Assembly (NCBI GenBank): GCA_045617505.1 | Contig: JAZLIS010000107.1 | Span: 9,698-73,697 of the forward strand | From: Cacconaster sp045617505 | Lineage (GTDB): Bacteria; Bacteroidota; Bacteroidia; Bacteroidales; UBA932 | Direction of reading: 5' to 3' | DNA: 64,000 bases | Shown here: positions 8,077-16,179 of the stretch, in pieces | Numbering within the stretch: the stretch's first letter is position 1 | Layout: each line of letters starts with the position of its first letter | Notes under the pieces: model-generated | Database searches by the model: none | What the model was told of the DNA's origin: nothing | What the model saw: only the letters and a program-made list of their open reading frames with translations | Position numbers and translations under genes: made by a program

Positions 8077-8107
8077 CAAATGTAGTAAATTATTCGTTAT
8101 GTGCAAC
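8077..8107 (-). promoter_or_regulatory. Promoter of rplS-tRNA-Arg
   Basis: The minus strand has TTG (8104-8106), a 19-base spacer and TACATTTG (8077-8084). This is a full match to the Bacteroides -33/-7 pattern. The predicted start near 8072 gives a leader of about 70 bases. Confidence 0.75.
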
Positions 8108-8166
8108 TTTTTTTATCAAATATTGAACGTGGCCAATCCACGAAACACCATCTGCATAAAATGTGC

Positions 8167-8174
8167 TATATTTG
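8167..8174 (+). promoter_or_regulatory. -7 element only eight bases from the start codon
   Basis: TATATTTG matches TAnnTTTG exactly and ends seven bases before the ATG at 8182. Transcripts would be almost leaderless. No -33 TTG is visible at the usual spacing. Confidence 0.45.
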
Positions 8175-8181
8175 CACCGTT

Positions 8182-9495
8182 ATGAAACGTCTCAAACTCA
8201 TCATTTTCGCCTCGGAACTGCACAATAATGCAAGCGTGATGAACACCCGTTCGGAGATGTTCGGGGAACTGCGCAAAATCACAGACCTTCGGATAGATTA
8301 CCCTACATCCTTGATAGCCAATACTTCCCGTATCAGCAAGTACATTGACGGCGGCCTTCCCGCGGACAGCAGGACTATCGGAGATGAGGACTCGGCTACA
8401 ATATGTTTCATTGCGACAGGCGGGACAGAGGAGATTTTCCGCAACTACACGGACACCCTGCCCGAGAAGGTCATCCTGCTCAGCGACGGATTTCATAATT
8501 CTCTGGCGGCAGCGCTTGAAATCAGTTCGTTCCTTGGAAGCCGGGGAATCAGTTACACACATTTCAACGCCCCGCTGGACTACAATGCCGATTTCTTCAG
8601 AAAAATGGTGGAGAGTATCTTCAGCTCCACGGAAAGCGGGCCCGCACAAGCATCGGAACCCGATACCGTACCGGAACTTCCCAAAGCGGTGCACAACGCT
8701 CTGTCAAAAACAAAAATCGGCCTGATTGGCGGCAAAAGCTCCTGGCTGATTGCATCCGACATCGACAGGGAAGCTGTCACAAAACGTTACGGCACATCCT
8801 TCATCAACGTATCAATAGAAGCGGTGGAGAAGGCTTTCGGAATGATAAACGATTCCAATCCCAAAGTTACGGCAGTTGTAACCAGGATGGAAAAATCCCT
8901 CTCCCCCGACCGCAATGGTGAAGCTCTGTTGGAAGCCGCTAAAATGTACGTGGCTCTGAAGGAGATTTGCAATAAATACAGCCTCAATGCAATCACAATC
9001 AAATGCTTTGATTTGATCTCCAGTTGCCGGACTACCGCCTGCCTTGCTCTGGCTCTCCTCAATGAAGAAGGCATAGTGTCCGGATGCGAGGGTGACATCC
9101 CAGCGCTCTGGACAATGCTATATGCAAAACTTGCATTGGGACGCGCCTCCTTTATGTGCAATCCATCCTCAATGAACAGCGAGGAACTCACTCTTGACCT
9201 TGCCCACTGCACCATCCCTCTCAATATGGTCCACGGATTCAGGTTGCCGTCTCATTTCGAATCGTCCATCGGGATAGGCATTGCAGGAAGTGTGCCCAGC
9301 GGCAATTTTGAGATCATAAAGTTCTCCGGCAAGGAGTTGGAGCATTTCTACCGCGCAGAAGGCGAGGTTATTATGAACACCAACATCCCACAAAGATGCA
9401 GAACCCAGCTCAGATTCAAATTCGAGAATAAGGAATGCTTTGACAGATTCCTCTCAACCGACAAAGGGAACCACGTTGTTCTGGTCGCCCGCTAA
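8182..9495 (+). CDS. L-fucose/L-arabinose isomerase-like protein
   Basis: 437 residues from ATG 8182; upstream in-frame ATGs at 8101 and 8161 precede or overlap the -7 box. The N-terminal half is a Rossmann-like region (FIATGGTEE, VILLSDGFHNSLAAALE, then KIGLIGGKSSWLIASD). The C-terminal half has features of the fucose/arabinose isomerase fold (SCEGDIPALW, MCNPSSMNSEELTLDLAHCTIP, H-F-E-S). It ends at GNHVVLVAR, slightly shorter than relatives that continue after GNH. The sugar substrate and even isomerase activity are uncertain, since divergent members of this superfamily have unknown roles. Its last 42 bases overlap rpe on the opposite strand. Confidence 0.65.
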   Translation: MKRLKLIIFASELHNNASVMNTRSEMFGELRKITDLRIDYPTSLIANTSRISKYIDGGLPADSRTIGDEDSATICFIATGGTEEIFRNYTDTLPEKVILLSDGFHNSLAAALEISSFLGSRGISYTHFNAPLDYNADFFRKMVESIFSSTESGPAQASEPDTVPELPKAVHNALSKTKIGLIGGKSSWLIASDIDREAVTKRYGTSFINVSIEAVEKAFGMINDSNPKVTAVVTRMEKSLSPDRNGEALLEAAKMYVALKEICNKYSLNAITIKCFDLISSCRTTACLALALLNEEGIVSGCEGDIPALWTMLYAKLALGRASFMCNPSSMNSEELTLDLAHCTIPLNMVHGFRLPSHFESSIGIGIAGSVPSGNFEIIKFSGKELEHFYRAEGEVIMNTNIPQRCRTQLRFKFENKECFDRFLSTDKGNHVVLVAR

Positions 9496-10137
9496 TTCAG
9501 CGATTGCCAGAACCGGGTCCGGAGCGGAGAATGTCGCAGAGCCTGCCACGAAAACAGTTGCTCCCGCTGCTTGAAGAGCGCCTATGTTGGCTTTCCCCAC
9601 CCCACCATCAACTTCTATGAAGAACTGTGCCTCCGCAGCGGAGGCCATTTCGGAAATGATAGTCACACGTTCTTCAGTCTGAGGAATATATTTCTGTCCG
9701 CTGTAGCCGGGATTCACCCCCATAACCATCGCGAAATCGAATTGGCCGAAATATTCTATCAGAGATTCGACCGGGGTCCCGGGGTTGATGGCCACACCGG
9801 CCTTCAGGCCCAGAGAACGGATTTGCCTGAGGACATTGCGCAAGTTCTTCCCACAAGCCTCTATATGGACACTGATATATTCCGCCCCTTTCAAAGCGGC
9901 AAACCTATCTATATAGTTTTCCGGGTGAACTATCATCAGATGTATGTCCAAAGGCTTATGTAAAGCCGCTGCAATGGCTTCACATACAGGAAATCCGAAA
10001 GAGATGTTCGGAGCGAACACTCCGTCCAGAATATCAAGGTGTATGCGGTCGGCCCGGCTGGAGTCAAGCATCGCGCAAACCTCATTCACCCGGCCGAAAT
10101 CGGCCGAAAGCATTGACGGAGCGATACACCTTGCCAT
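9454..10137 (-). CDS. rpe: Ribulose-phosphate 3-epimerase
   Basis: 227 residues, usual family length. Motifs: APSMLSADF, HLDILDGVFAPNISFG (metal His and Asp), DIHLMIVHPENYI, MGVNPGYSGQKYIP and EVDGGVGKANIGAL. The enzyme interconverts D-ribulose 5-phosphate and D-xylulose 5-phosphate in the pentose phosphate pathway. It lies four bases downstream of rho on the same strand and so is probably cotranscribed. Its 3' end overlaps the convergent isomerase-like gene by 42 bases in coding sequence. Confidence 0.95.
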   Translation of the reverse strand: MARCIAPSMLSADFGRVNEVCAMLDSSRADRIHLDILDGVFAPNISFGFPVCEAIAAALHKPLDIHLMIVHPENYIDRFAALKGAEYISVHIEACGKNLRNVLRQIRSLGLKAGVAINPGTPVESLIEYFGQFDFAMVMGVNPGYSGQKYIPQTEERVTIISEMASAAEAQFFIEVDGGVGKANIGALQAAGATVFVAGSATFSAPDPVLAIAELAGDQNNVVPFVG

Positions 10138-10141
10138 TGCG

Positions 10142-11881
10142 TCAGCTAAGCTTGTCCCCGTTCATCGATATAAGGAATTCTTCGTTGTTCTGAGTCTTCT
10201 CCATACGGGTCTTGATGAATTCCATCGCCTCAACGGAGGTCATATCAGCAAGATAGTTGCGAAGAATCCAGATACGGTTGATATATTCGGGGTTGTAGAG
10301 CAGGTCGTCGCGACGTGTCGAGCTGAGGGTCACGTCAACAGCAGGGAACACCCTCCTGTTGGAGAGTTTACGATCAAGTTGAAGTTCCAGATTTCCTGTA
10401 CCTTTGAATTCCTCGAAGATGACATCGTCCATCTTGGAGCCGGTCTCGGTAAGTGCAGTGGCAAGGATAGTGAGGGAACCTCCACCTTCGATGTTACGTG
10501 CCGCGCCGAAGAAACGCTTGGGTTTGTGCAGGGCATTGGCATCCACACCGCCGGAGAGCACCTTACCGGAAGCGGGCTGGACAGTATTGAAAGCCCGGGC
10601 CAGCCTGGTGATGGAATCGAGCAGAATCACCACGTCGTGACCGCACTCCACAAGCCTTTTAGCCTTTTCAAGGACCATATTGGCCACTTTTACGTGGTGG
10701 TCTGCAGGCTCGTCGAAAGTGGATGCGATAACCTCCGCCTTCACGCTGCGCTGCATATCGGTCACCTCCTCGGGGCGCTCGTCAATCAGAAGTACAATCA
10801 TATAAACCTCGGGATGGTTGTCAGCAATGGCATTCGCTATATCCTTGAGCAACACTGTCTTACCGGTCTTGGGCTGAGCCACTATCAATCCTCTCTGCCC
10901 CTTTCCGATAGGAGTGAACATATCCACAACACGGATTGAGATGTTAGAATTGTGGCCGTGGCCGGTGATGTTGAATTTCTCATCGGGGAAAAGAGGGGTC
11001 AAGAAATCGAACGGAACCCGATCCCTGATAAATTCGGGCGTTCTGCCGTTGATTCTGTTCACCTTCACGAGAGGGAAATATTTGTCACCTTCGCGGGGAG
11101 GCCGGATCTCACCGAGGATAGTGTCGCCTGTCTTCAGCGCGTACATCTTTATCTGACTCTGGGAGACATATATGTCATCCGGAGAGGTGAGATAGTTGTA
11201 GTCTGAGGAACGGAGGAATCCGTAACCGTCCGGCATAATCTCCAGAACTCCGGTAGCCTCCACGATACCTTCGAATTCAATCTTCGGAGGCTTGGGGGTC
11301 TGAGTCTGCTGATTACCCTGCTGTACTCCCTGCTGAGGTTCCGGACGGGGACCCCTCTGGGGAGTTTGCTCGGCAGGAGCATGCTGTTCCTGCCGAGCAG
11401 GCTCAGTGGCATTCTCTACGGTCTGTTTCGACTCTTTCCCTATTCTCTTTCTTGGTGTTCTGGCCTTGGGTGCCTTAGGAGCCTCCTGAGGTTCAGATGT
11501 TTCCGGAGCTGTCTCAGGCTCAGCGGCACCCTCCCGCTCCTTAACCGGCTTCTCTTCAGGCTGAGCCTCGACCTTGCGAGGCTTCCTCCCCCGTTTGCTC
11601 TTGGGGCTATCCTCCTTCTGTCCGCTTTCCGCCGACACCTCCACAGGCACCTCGGCAGCCGCCTTGGCGGCTTCATTCCCGGCCAACGGCTCGGATGATT
11701 TCACAACCTTCTTTCTCATCTTTCTTGCAGGACGCTCGTTGGTCTGGATAGCCTGTTCATCCAGAATCACATATATCAAATCTTCAGCCTTGATTGATTC
11801 AGGCTTCTTAATCTTCAATTTTTTGGCGATGGCAATCAAGTCCTCCTGACTTTTGCTTCGCAATTCTAATATATCATACAT
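10142..11881 (-). CDS. rho: Transcription termination factor Rho, long Bacteroidota form
   Basis: 579 residues from the ATG at 11881 (MYDILELRSKSQEDLIAIAKKL). An upstream ATG at 11923 would add a poor 14-residue extension. An N-terminal Rho-N SAP-like helix region is followed by a charged Pro/Lys/Glu-rich, disordered insert of about 150 residues, as in other Bacteroidota Rho. Then come the RNA-binding cold-shock domain (GVLEIMPDGYGFLRS) and the RecA-like ATPase with the P-loop QPKTGKT, LLIDERPEEVTDM and the Q-loop LSGGVDANAL. The hexameric RNA helicase terminates transcription. It starts the rho-rpe operon. Confidence 0.96.
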   Translation of the reverse strand: MYDILELRSKSQEDLIAIAKKLKIKKPESIKAEDLIYVILDEQAIQTNERPARKMRKKVVKSSEPLAGNEAAKAAAEVPVEVSAESGQKEDSPKSKRGRKPRKVEAQPEEKPVKEREGAAEPETAPETSEPQEAPKAPKARTPRKRIGKESKQTVENATEPARQEQHAPAEQTPQRGPRPEPQQGVQQGNQQTQTPKPPKIEFEGIVEATGVLEIMPDGYGFLRSSDYNYLTSPDDIYVSQSQIKMYALKTGDTILGEIRPPREGDKYFPLVKVNRINGRTPEFIRDRVPFDFLTPLFPDEKFNITGHGHNSNISIRVVDMFTPIGKGQRGLIVAQPKTGKTVLLKDIANAIADNHPEVYMIVLLIDERPEEVTDMQRSVKAEVIASTFDEPADHHVKVANMVLEKAKRLVECGHDVVILLDSITRLARAFNTVQPASGKVLSGGVDANALHKPKRFFGAARNIEGGGSLTILATALTETGSKMDDVIFEEFKGTGNLELQLDRKLSNRRVFPAVDVTLSSTRRDDLLYNPEYINRIWILRNYLADMTSVEAMEFIKTRMEKTQNNEEFLISMNGDKLS

Positions 11882-11937
11882 ATTTAATAAAGGAAATCTG
11901 CCGTCAGCAAGCGCCGGCTTCATTTAGGATATCGGCG

Positions 11938-11967
11938 CAAAGTTAGTACAAAAAACGGTATTTTCAA
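11938..11967 (-). promoter_or_regulatory. Promoter of rho-rpe
   Basis: On the minus strand TTG (11965-11967) stands 19 bases before TAACTTTG (11938-11945). The predicted start near 11933 gives a leader of about 50 bases before the ATG at 11881, supporting that start over 11923. Confidence 0.75.
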
Positions 11968-11998
11968 TAGTCTGCACCGAAAAATACGAAACAGTTTC

Positions 11999-14752
11999 CT
12001 ATCTCCGGTTATTATCCCAGAAGCTTGCGGATTTCTTGAACTGCAGTAGGTCGGAAAGTCCGGAAGCTTTCGCGGCGATTCTGAAACTCCAACTCTCCCA
12101 CTGTCCGTTCGGCACCCAGGATACCGAGATGGCGAAACAGTGGAGATCGTATGTCGCCGAAACTTGAGTGGTGCTCAACTTCAACGCCGTGATGTCGAAA
12201 CCGGTATTGATGTTGGCGCTCAACGCCTTGATTATCCTTATCTGCCCGGAAATTCCCAGAGTCTGGGTATGTCTGTTCTTTACCTGGAGCTGGTCATTTG
12301 CATACTGATAACTCTTCTGATATGAATAACTGTAGTTCAGGCTCAGTGACCAGGGGATGTTGGGATTGGTATAATATGTCCAACCTCCCGGGATATATTC
12401 CCCCGTGTTGGGGTGATAATAGATTTTGGTATAAGTATCCTCACTTTTCTGCCCGTCGTTCCCCTTGAATTTGCCATCTCCGTTTATGGACCATGAGAGG
12501 GATGCACTCGCATTGGTGAGCCTTGCCAGATGGCCGGTCTTCACCACATTGAAAGTATTGATTTTCTGACCCCTTTCATTCACGGCGTATGGGTCGAGGG
12601 AAAGGTTGCCGCTGATACCGAGTTTTCCGAAAACGGTCGTACTGGCATTGATAGAGATATTGGAGAGTTTCAGGGAATCGGCAAGGAAATTGTACGACCC
12701 TCCGATATTCAACTGGTCAATCAGCTTGACCTTCTCAGTGGATTTCTTGGGGTCCTTCGCCTCCTCGCTGTCAGGGTCAAGTTTCTTCCGCACTTTGGCC
12801 TCAAGATTGTTGCCTATGGAGAAGGAAAGAGAAGCGGACTTACCCTTTGAGGGAGGGCCATAGATACCGCCGGAATATTTGTTGTATTCAACCGTTTTCT
12901 CCTCCCCCTTGGCATTTGTATATACGTAGGTGGTATATCCGTTGGCGGCTGTTCCAAGTTCAGGCCTTCCGCTGAAACTGACGGAAGGACTTATCATATG
13001 CCTGATTGCCTGAAGCCGGCCCCCTTTTCTCTTGAAATTGAAAGTACCGTAAATTCTGGTGCTCATCGAGATGCCGCCGGAATATGTCTGCGTTATGCCG
13101 AAAGTGCTGAACTGGTCGGTCTGTTTTGTCTCCACCTTGTCCGTCTCCGGATTGTATTCCATATATTGATTCCTGAAGTACCAGTTCATCCCGTATGACA
13201 GGTTAGGGCTCACATTGAAATATTTGAACAGAGTGAACGAAGGAAGGCCGATGGCAAAATTGTGGGTCATACCATTCTGCATCTTGTTCAGGAGGTTCTT
13301 GTCAAGGGAGAATTCGCTCGCCTTGAAATTCACCTTATTCTGCAGAGTGGTGTTGTAACTGAGAGATATATCTTCATAAACCTTCGCTTTCCCGACTCTG
13401 TTCTTGCGCTTGAACGGGTAGAATCTGTTGACGGTGAAGGTGACATTGGGCAAAGTCACCGAATATGAACTGTCCCTTGAATTCTGGCTGTGCAGCGCGT
13501 TGACCGACAAACTCATCCCACTCCATGTCTTGGAGTAGGATATGGATGATGACATCTGGTTCTGAAGACTTTCCGTGATACTTGCGGAATTGTACCTGTT
13601 GTTGGACGGGCTTGAAAAATTGACGGAAGCGCGGAAAGATGTACCGGGCCTGGCCTTCGAGTCCTGCGAATGATTCCATGCGACTCCGAAGTTCTTGGAC
13701 TGGTTGTAATCCTTGCTCCCCTTTTCACCGGTGACATCGCTGGAATAGTTTATTGCGACATTTCCGTCAAACTTGTACCTCTTCTTGTAACGGGAGGTTA
13801 CCCTTGCGGCCCAGGAACCGTATGTATAGAAGTCAGCGGTCAGCGCCAGATCCATAAAGTCGCCGATGACAAAGGAATACCCCAAATCCCTGAGATACAT
13901 ACCACGGGCGGCTTCCTCACCGTAAGTGGGGATAAGTATGCCACTGGCCCTGTCGGGCATATCCGGCACAAAGCCGAACGGAAGCACAAGAGGAACCGGG
14001 ACATCTGCAAAAACGGGATAGGCGGGACCGAACATCGTCTTCTGCTTCGGCTTGGTGATAACCTTGGCCGTAGTCATCTTGAGGTAATAATGCGGATGCT
14101 CCGCATCGCACACGGTATATTTTCCCCCGGATATGTTGATGGACTGGTCCGGCATCATCTTGAGATTGTCTCCCTTGATTTTTCCCTGATCCTGCTGAGT
14201 GTCCATATTCTTGATTTTGGCCTTGCGGGAGGTGAAATTATAGAACACTTCATCCATCTCATACTGCTGATTCCCCTGCCTCATCACAGGTCGGCCAATC
14301 AGTTCATTCGTTATGGTGTCACGGGTCCCCCTGGCATAAACCACGTTCAACTCGGTATTGTAGGACATATAGTCAGCTGTCAGCTCCATATCCTCATACT
14401 TGGCCGTAACCTCTCCGAAGTAATAGATTATGTTCTTCTCGGGATCTTCTATCACGGAGTCCCTCGCCGTGGAGAAAGCGGGCCTTTCCAACATTCCTCC
14501 AGAAGCCCCCTCATCAATGGAAACGGAGAAAGCAGTATCTACAGCCTGTATGCCCACGGAATCCACAGCGGCGAACTCAGCAGAATCAATCGGCGTAAGA
14601 ATTACGGTATCCTGCGGAGAATCCCCCGGAACGAGTTCCGGCCTTTCCGCCCTGACATTCCTGAATAATGACGAATCCCTTATCTGGGCACTTGAGACGG
14701 ACGACGACACAAGAGCCAGAATTATCATTATGCAGCAATGTCTGTGCAACAT
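11999..14752 (-). CDS. lptD: LptD-like LPS-assembly outer-membrane protein
   Basis: 917 residues. There is an N-terminal signal peptide (IILALVSSSVSSA) and an acidic linker to about residue 105. Next is an OstA/LptA-like jellyroll (IIYYFGEVTAKYEDMELTADYMSYN, then KIKGDNLKMMPDQSINISGGKYTVCD). From about residue 265 a large beta-barrel has many alternating strands and ends in strand-like sequence. LptD inserts lipopolysaccharide into the outer leaflet of the outer membrane. Bacteroidota homologues are divergent and often annotated only as 'OstA-like' or 'putative LPS assembly protein', so the symbol is by homology. It is transcribed divergently from the amidase gene, 50 bases away. Confidence 0.85.
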   Translation of the reverse strand: MLHRHCCIMIILALVSSSVSSAQIRDSSLFRNVRAERPELVPGDSPQDTVILTPIDSAEFAAVDSVGIQAVDTAFSVSIDEGASGGMLERPAFSTARDSVIEDPEKNIIYYFGEVTAKYEDMELTADYMSYNTELNVVYARGTRDTITNELIGRPVMRQGNQQYEMDEVFYNFTSRKAKIKNMDTQQDQGKIKGDNLKMMPDQSINISGGKYTVCDAEHPHYYLKMTTAKVITKPKQKTMFGPAYPVFADVPVPLVLPFGFVPDMPDRASGILIPTYGEEAARGMYLRDLGYSFVIGDFMDLALTADFYTYGSWAARVTSRYKKRYKFDGNVAINYSSDVTGEKGSKDYNQSKNFGVAWNHSQDSKARPGTSFRASVNFSSPSNNRYNSASITESLQNQMSSSISYSKTWSGMSLSVNALHSQNSRDSSYSVTLPNVTFTVNRFYPFKRKNRVGKAKVYEDISLSYNTTLQNKVNFKASEFSLDKNLLNKMQNGMTHNFAIGLPSFTLFKYFNVSPNLSYGMNWYFRNQYMEYNPETDKVETKQTDQFSTFGITQTYSGGISMSTRIYGTFNFKRKGGRLQAIRHMISPSVSFSGRPELGTAANGYTTYVYTNAKGEEKTVEYNKYSGGIYGPPSKGKSASLSFSIGNNLEAKVRKKLDPDSEEAKDPKKSTEKVKLIDQLNIGGSYNFLADSLKLSNISINASTTVFGKLGISGNLSLDPYAVNERGQKINTFNVVKTGHLARLTNASASLSWSINGDGKFKGNDGQKSEDTYTKIYYHPNTGEYIPGGWTYYTNPNIPWSLSLNYSYSYQKSYQYANDQLQVKNRHTQTLGISGQIRIIKALSANINTGFDITALKLSTTQVSATYDLHCFAISVSWVPNGQWESWSFRIAAKASGLSDLLQFKKSASFWDNNRR

Positions 14753-14758
14753 TTTTTG

Positions 14759-14774
14759 TATATTTGCAAAAGTG
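14759..14774. promoter_or_regulatory. Back-to-back -7 elements between lptD and the amidase gene
   Basis: The + strand has TATATTTG (14759-14766), directly followed by CAAAAGTG, which on the minus strand reads CACTTTTG (one mismatch to TAnnTTTG). The two half-sites face away from each other and would serve the amidase (+) and lptD (-). The same 15-mer TATATTTGCAAAAGT recurs at 26321. Confidence 0.5.
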
Positions 14775-14802
14775 CGAATTTAGCAAAAAAAACCTAAACC
14801 CA

Positions 14803-15930
14803 ATGCTTTTTAAGCTGAAACGGTGCATTGCCCTCTCAATAATCGTTCCACTTTCACTGGTGGAATCCATCTCACTCGCCAGGCCCGACTCCTCCTTGGA
14901 ATTGAAAACCGTCGTGATTGATGCCGGGCACGGCGGACACGACCCTGGAACCATTTCACCTGACGGGAAGATTAAAGAGAGTGCCATCAACCTTGACATC
15001 GCGCTGGCATTGGGGAAAAAAATTGAGGAAAAATACCCCGGTGTCAAAGTGCTTTATACAAGGAAGACAGACAAATTCATCCCCCTTGTCACCAGAGCCG
15101 ACATCGCCAACCGGAACCACGCGGACCTCTTCATATCCATACACGTCAACTCCGTAAAGAAAGAATCCAATGTCAGAGGAGTGGAGACCTTTGTCATGGG
15201 TACCGACAAAAGTGCATCCAATATGGAAGTGTGCAAGAGAGAGAATTCCGTAATTCTCCTGGAGGAGGACTACACAACCACCTATCAGGGGTTCAACCCC
15301 AACAATGCCGAATCATACATATTCTTCAATCTGATGCAGAACGCTTCTTTCGAGCAGAGTATCTCTATGGCCTCGTTTGTCCAGCAACAATCGAAAAAGG
15401 GGCCTATCACAGTAAGCCGTGGCATCAAGCAGGCTCCCATTCTGGTTCTGTGGAAGACCACTATGCCTTCCGTATTGGTTGAGGTAGGATTTCTCTCAAA
15501 TCAATCGGACAGAAAAGTTCTTGCCAGCAAAAGCAACAGAGACAAGATAGCCGGCAATATTTTCAGAGCTTTCTGCGCCTTCAAGGAACAGTATGATCAT
15601 GATATGACATCCGGCCTGACAGAGGATCTCCCTGATGAGGCTCAGAGTGTCTCCGAAGCAAAATCTGAAACGACGCCCAAAACCGCATCCGAAGCTGCAC
15701 CCAAAACCGAAGCATCTTCCGAAAAGGTATGGCGGATTCAGATTTTCGCTTCAAAAAGCAATTTCAAGGAGGAAGATTCCCGCTTCAAGGGATTGAAGAA
15801 CATCGACAGAGTTAAGGTAAACGGACTTGTGAAGTACTCTGTCGGGAGATACTCTTCCGAGGAGGAAGCGGAGGCGGAACTGAAGGCCGTGAAAAAGAAA
15901 TTTCCAGACGCTTTCATTGTCTATAGATAA
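14803..15930 (+). CDS. N-acetylmuramoyl-L-alanine amidase with SPOR domain
   Basis: 375 residues from ATG 14803; the longer frame runs into lptD and its promoter. An N-terminal signal sequence (LSIIVPLSLVESISLA) precedes an Amidase_3 domain: VVIDAGHGGHDPG, KESAINLDIAL, DLFISIHVNS and PSVLVEVGFLSN, which hold the zinc His/Glu ligands and the catalytic Glu. An Ala/Glu/Thr/Lys-rich linker (about 280-300) leads to a C-terminal SPOR domain (VWRIQIFASKSNF to AFIVYR), which binds denuded septal glycan. The enzyme cuts the peptide stem from peptidoglycan in the periplasm, probably during cell separation. Confidence 0.92.
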   Translation: MLFKLKRCIALSIIVPLSLVESISLARPDSSLELKTVVIDAGHGGHDPGTISPDGKIKESAINLDIALALGKKIEEKYPGVKVLYTRKTDKFIPLVTRADIANRNHADLFISIHVNSVKKESNVRGVETFVMGTDKSASNMEVCKRENSVILLEEDYTTTYQGFNPNNAESYIFFNLMQNASFEQSISMASFVQQQSKKGPITVSRGIKQAPILVLWKTTMPSVLVEVGFLSNQSDRKVLASKSNRDKIAGNIFRAFCAFKEQYDHDMTSGLTEDLPDEAQSVSEAKSETTPKTASEAAPKTEASSEKVWRIQIFASKSNFKEEDSRFKGLKNIDRVKVNGLVKYSVGRYSSEEEAEAELKAVKKKFPDAFIVYR

Positions 15931-16179
15931 CCTTGTTTTTGGATGAAATCACAATGATATATCTGTCAGGTATTTACAATTTTACACTGGGTTATGCTGC
16001 TGATTTCCAATAAATTAATTTTTTTAATTTTTTTTATATTGAAAATTAGACACTTGTGATTTTTATGAAAAAAACAAGAGAAAAAAAATTTTTTTATCAC
16101 AATTTTATTCTCAATTTTGTATCGGCTCAAACGGATGACCGTTTGAAATAAAACGCCATTTTTTCAGTCGATTTTTCAG
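15931..16179. other. AT-rich dnaA upstream region; possible origin element
   Basis: This 249-base gap is strongly AT-rich from 16011 to 16120, with runs of A and T. It holds a perfect 7-bp dyad with a 4-base loop (CAAACGG-ATGA-CCGTTTG) at 16128-16145. No convincing cluster of TTATCCACA DnaA boxes is visible. CAATTTTG at 16113-16120 is one mismatch from a -7 box and may serve dnaA. The region could be an unwinding element or simply the dnaA regulatory region. Confidence 0.3.

Noticed and set aside
9944..10939. 331-codon open frame on the + strand
   Set aside because: Antisense to rho and rpe; no recognizable protein features.
13670..14668. 332-codon open frame on the + strand
   Set aside because: It lies wholly antisense to lptD, which has clear domains. 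Its product shows no family features.
16085..16105. TTATCACAA-like site as a DnaA box
   Set aside because: It differs from TTATCCACA at too many positions and stands alone in an AT-rich tract.
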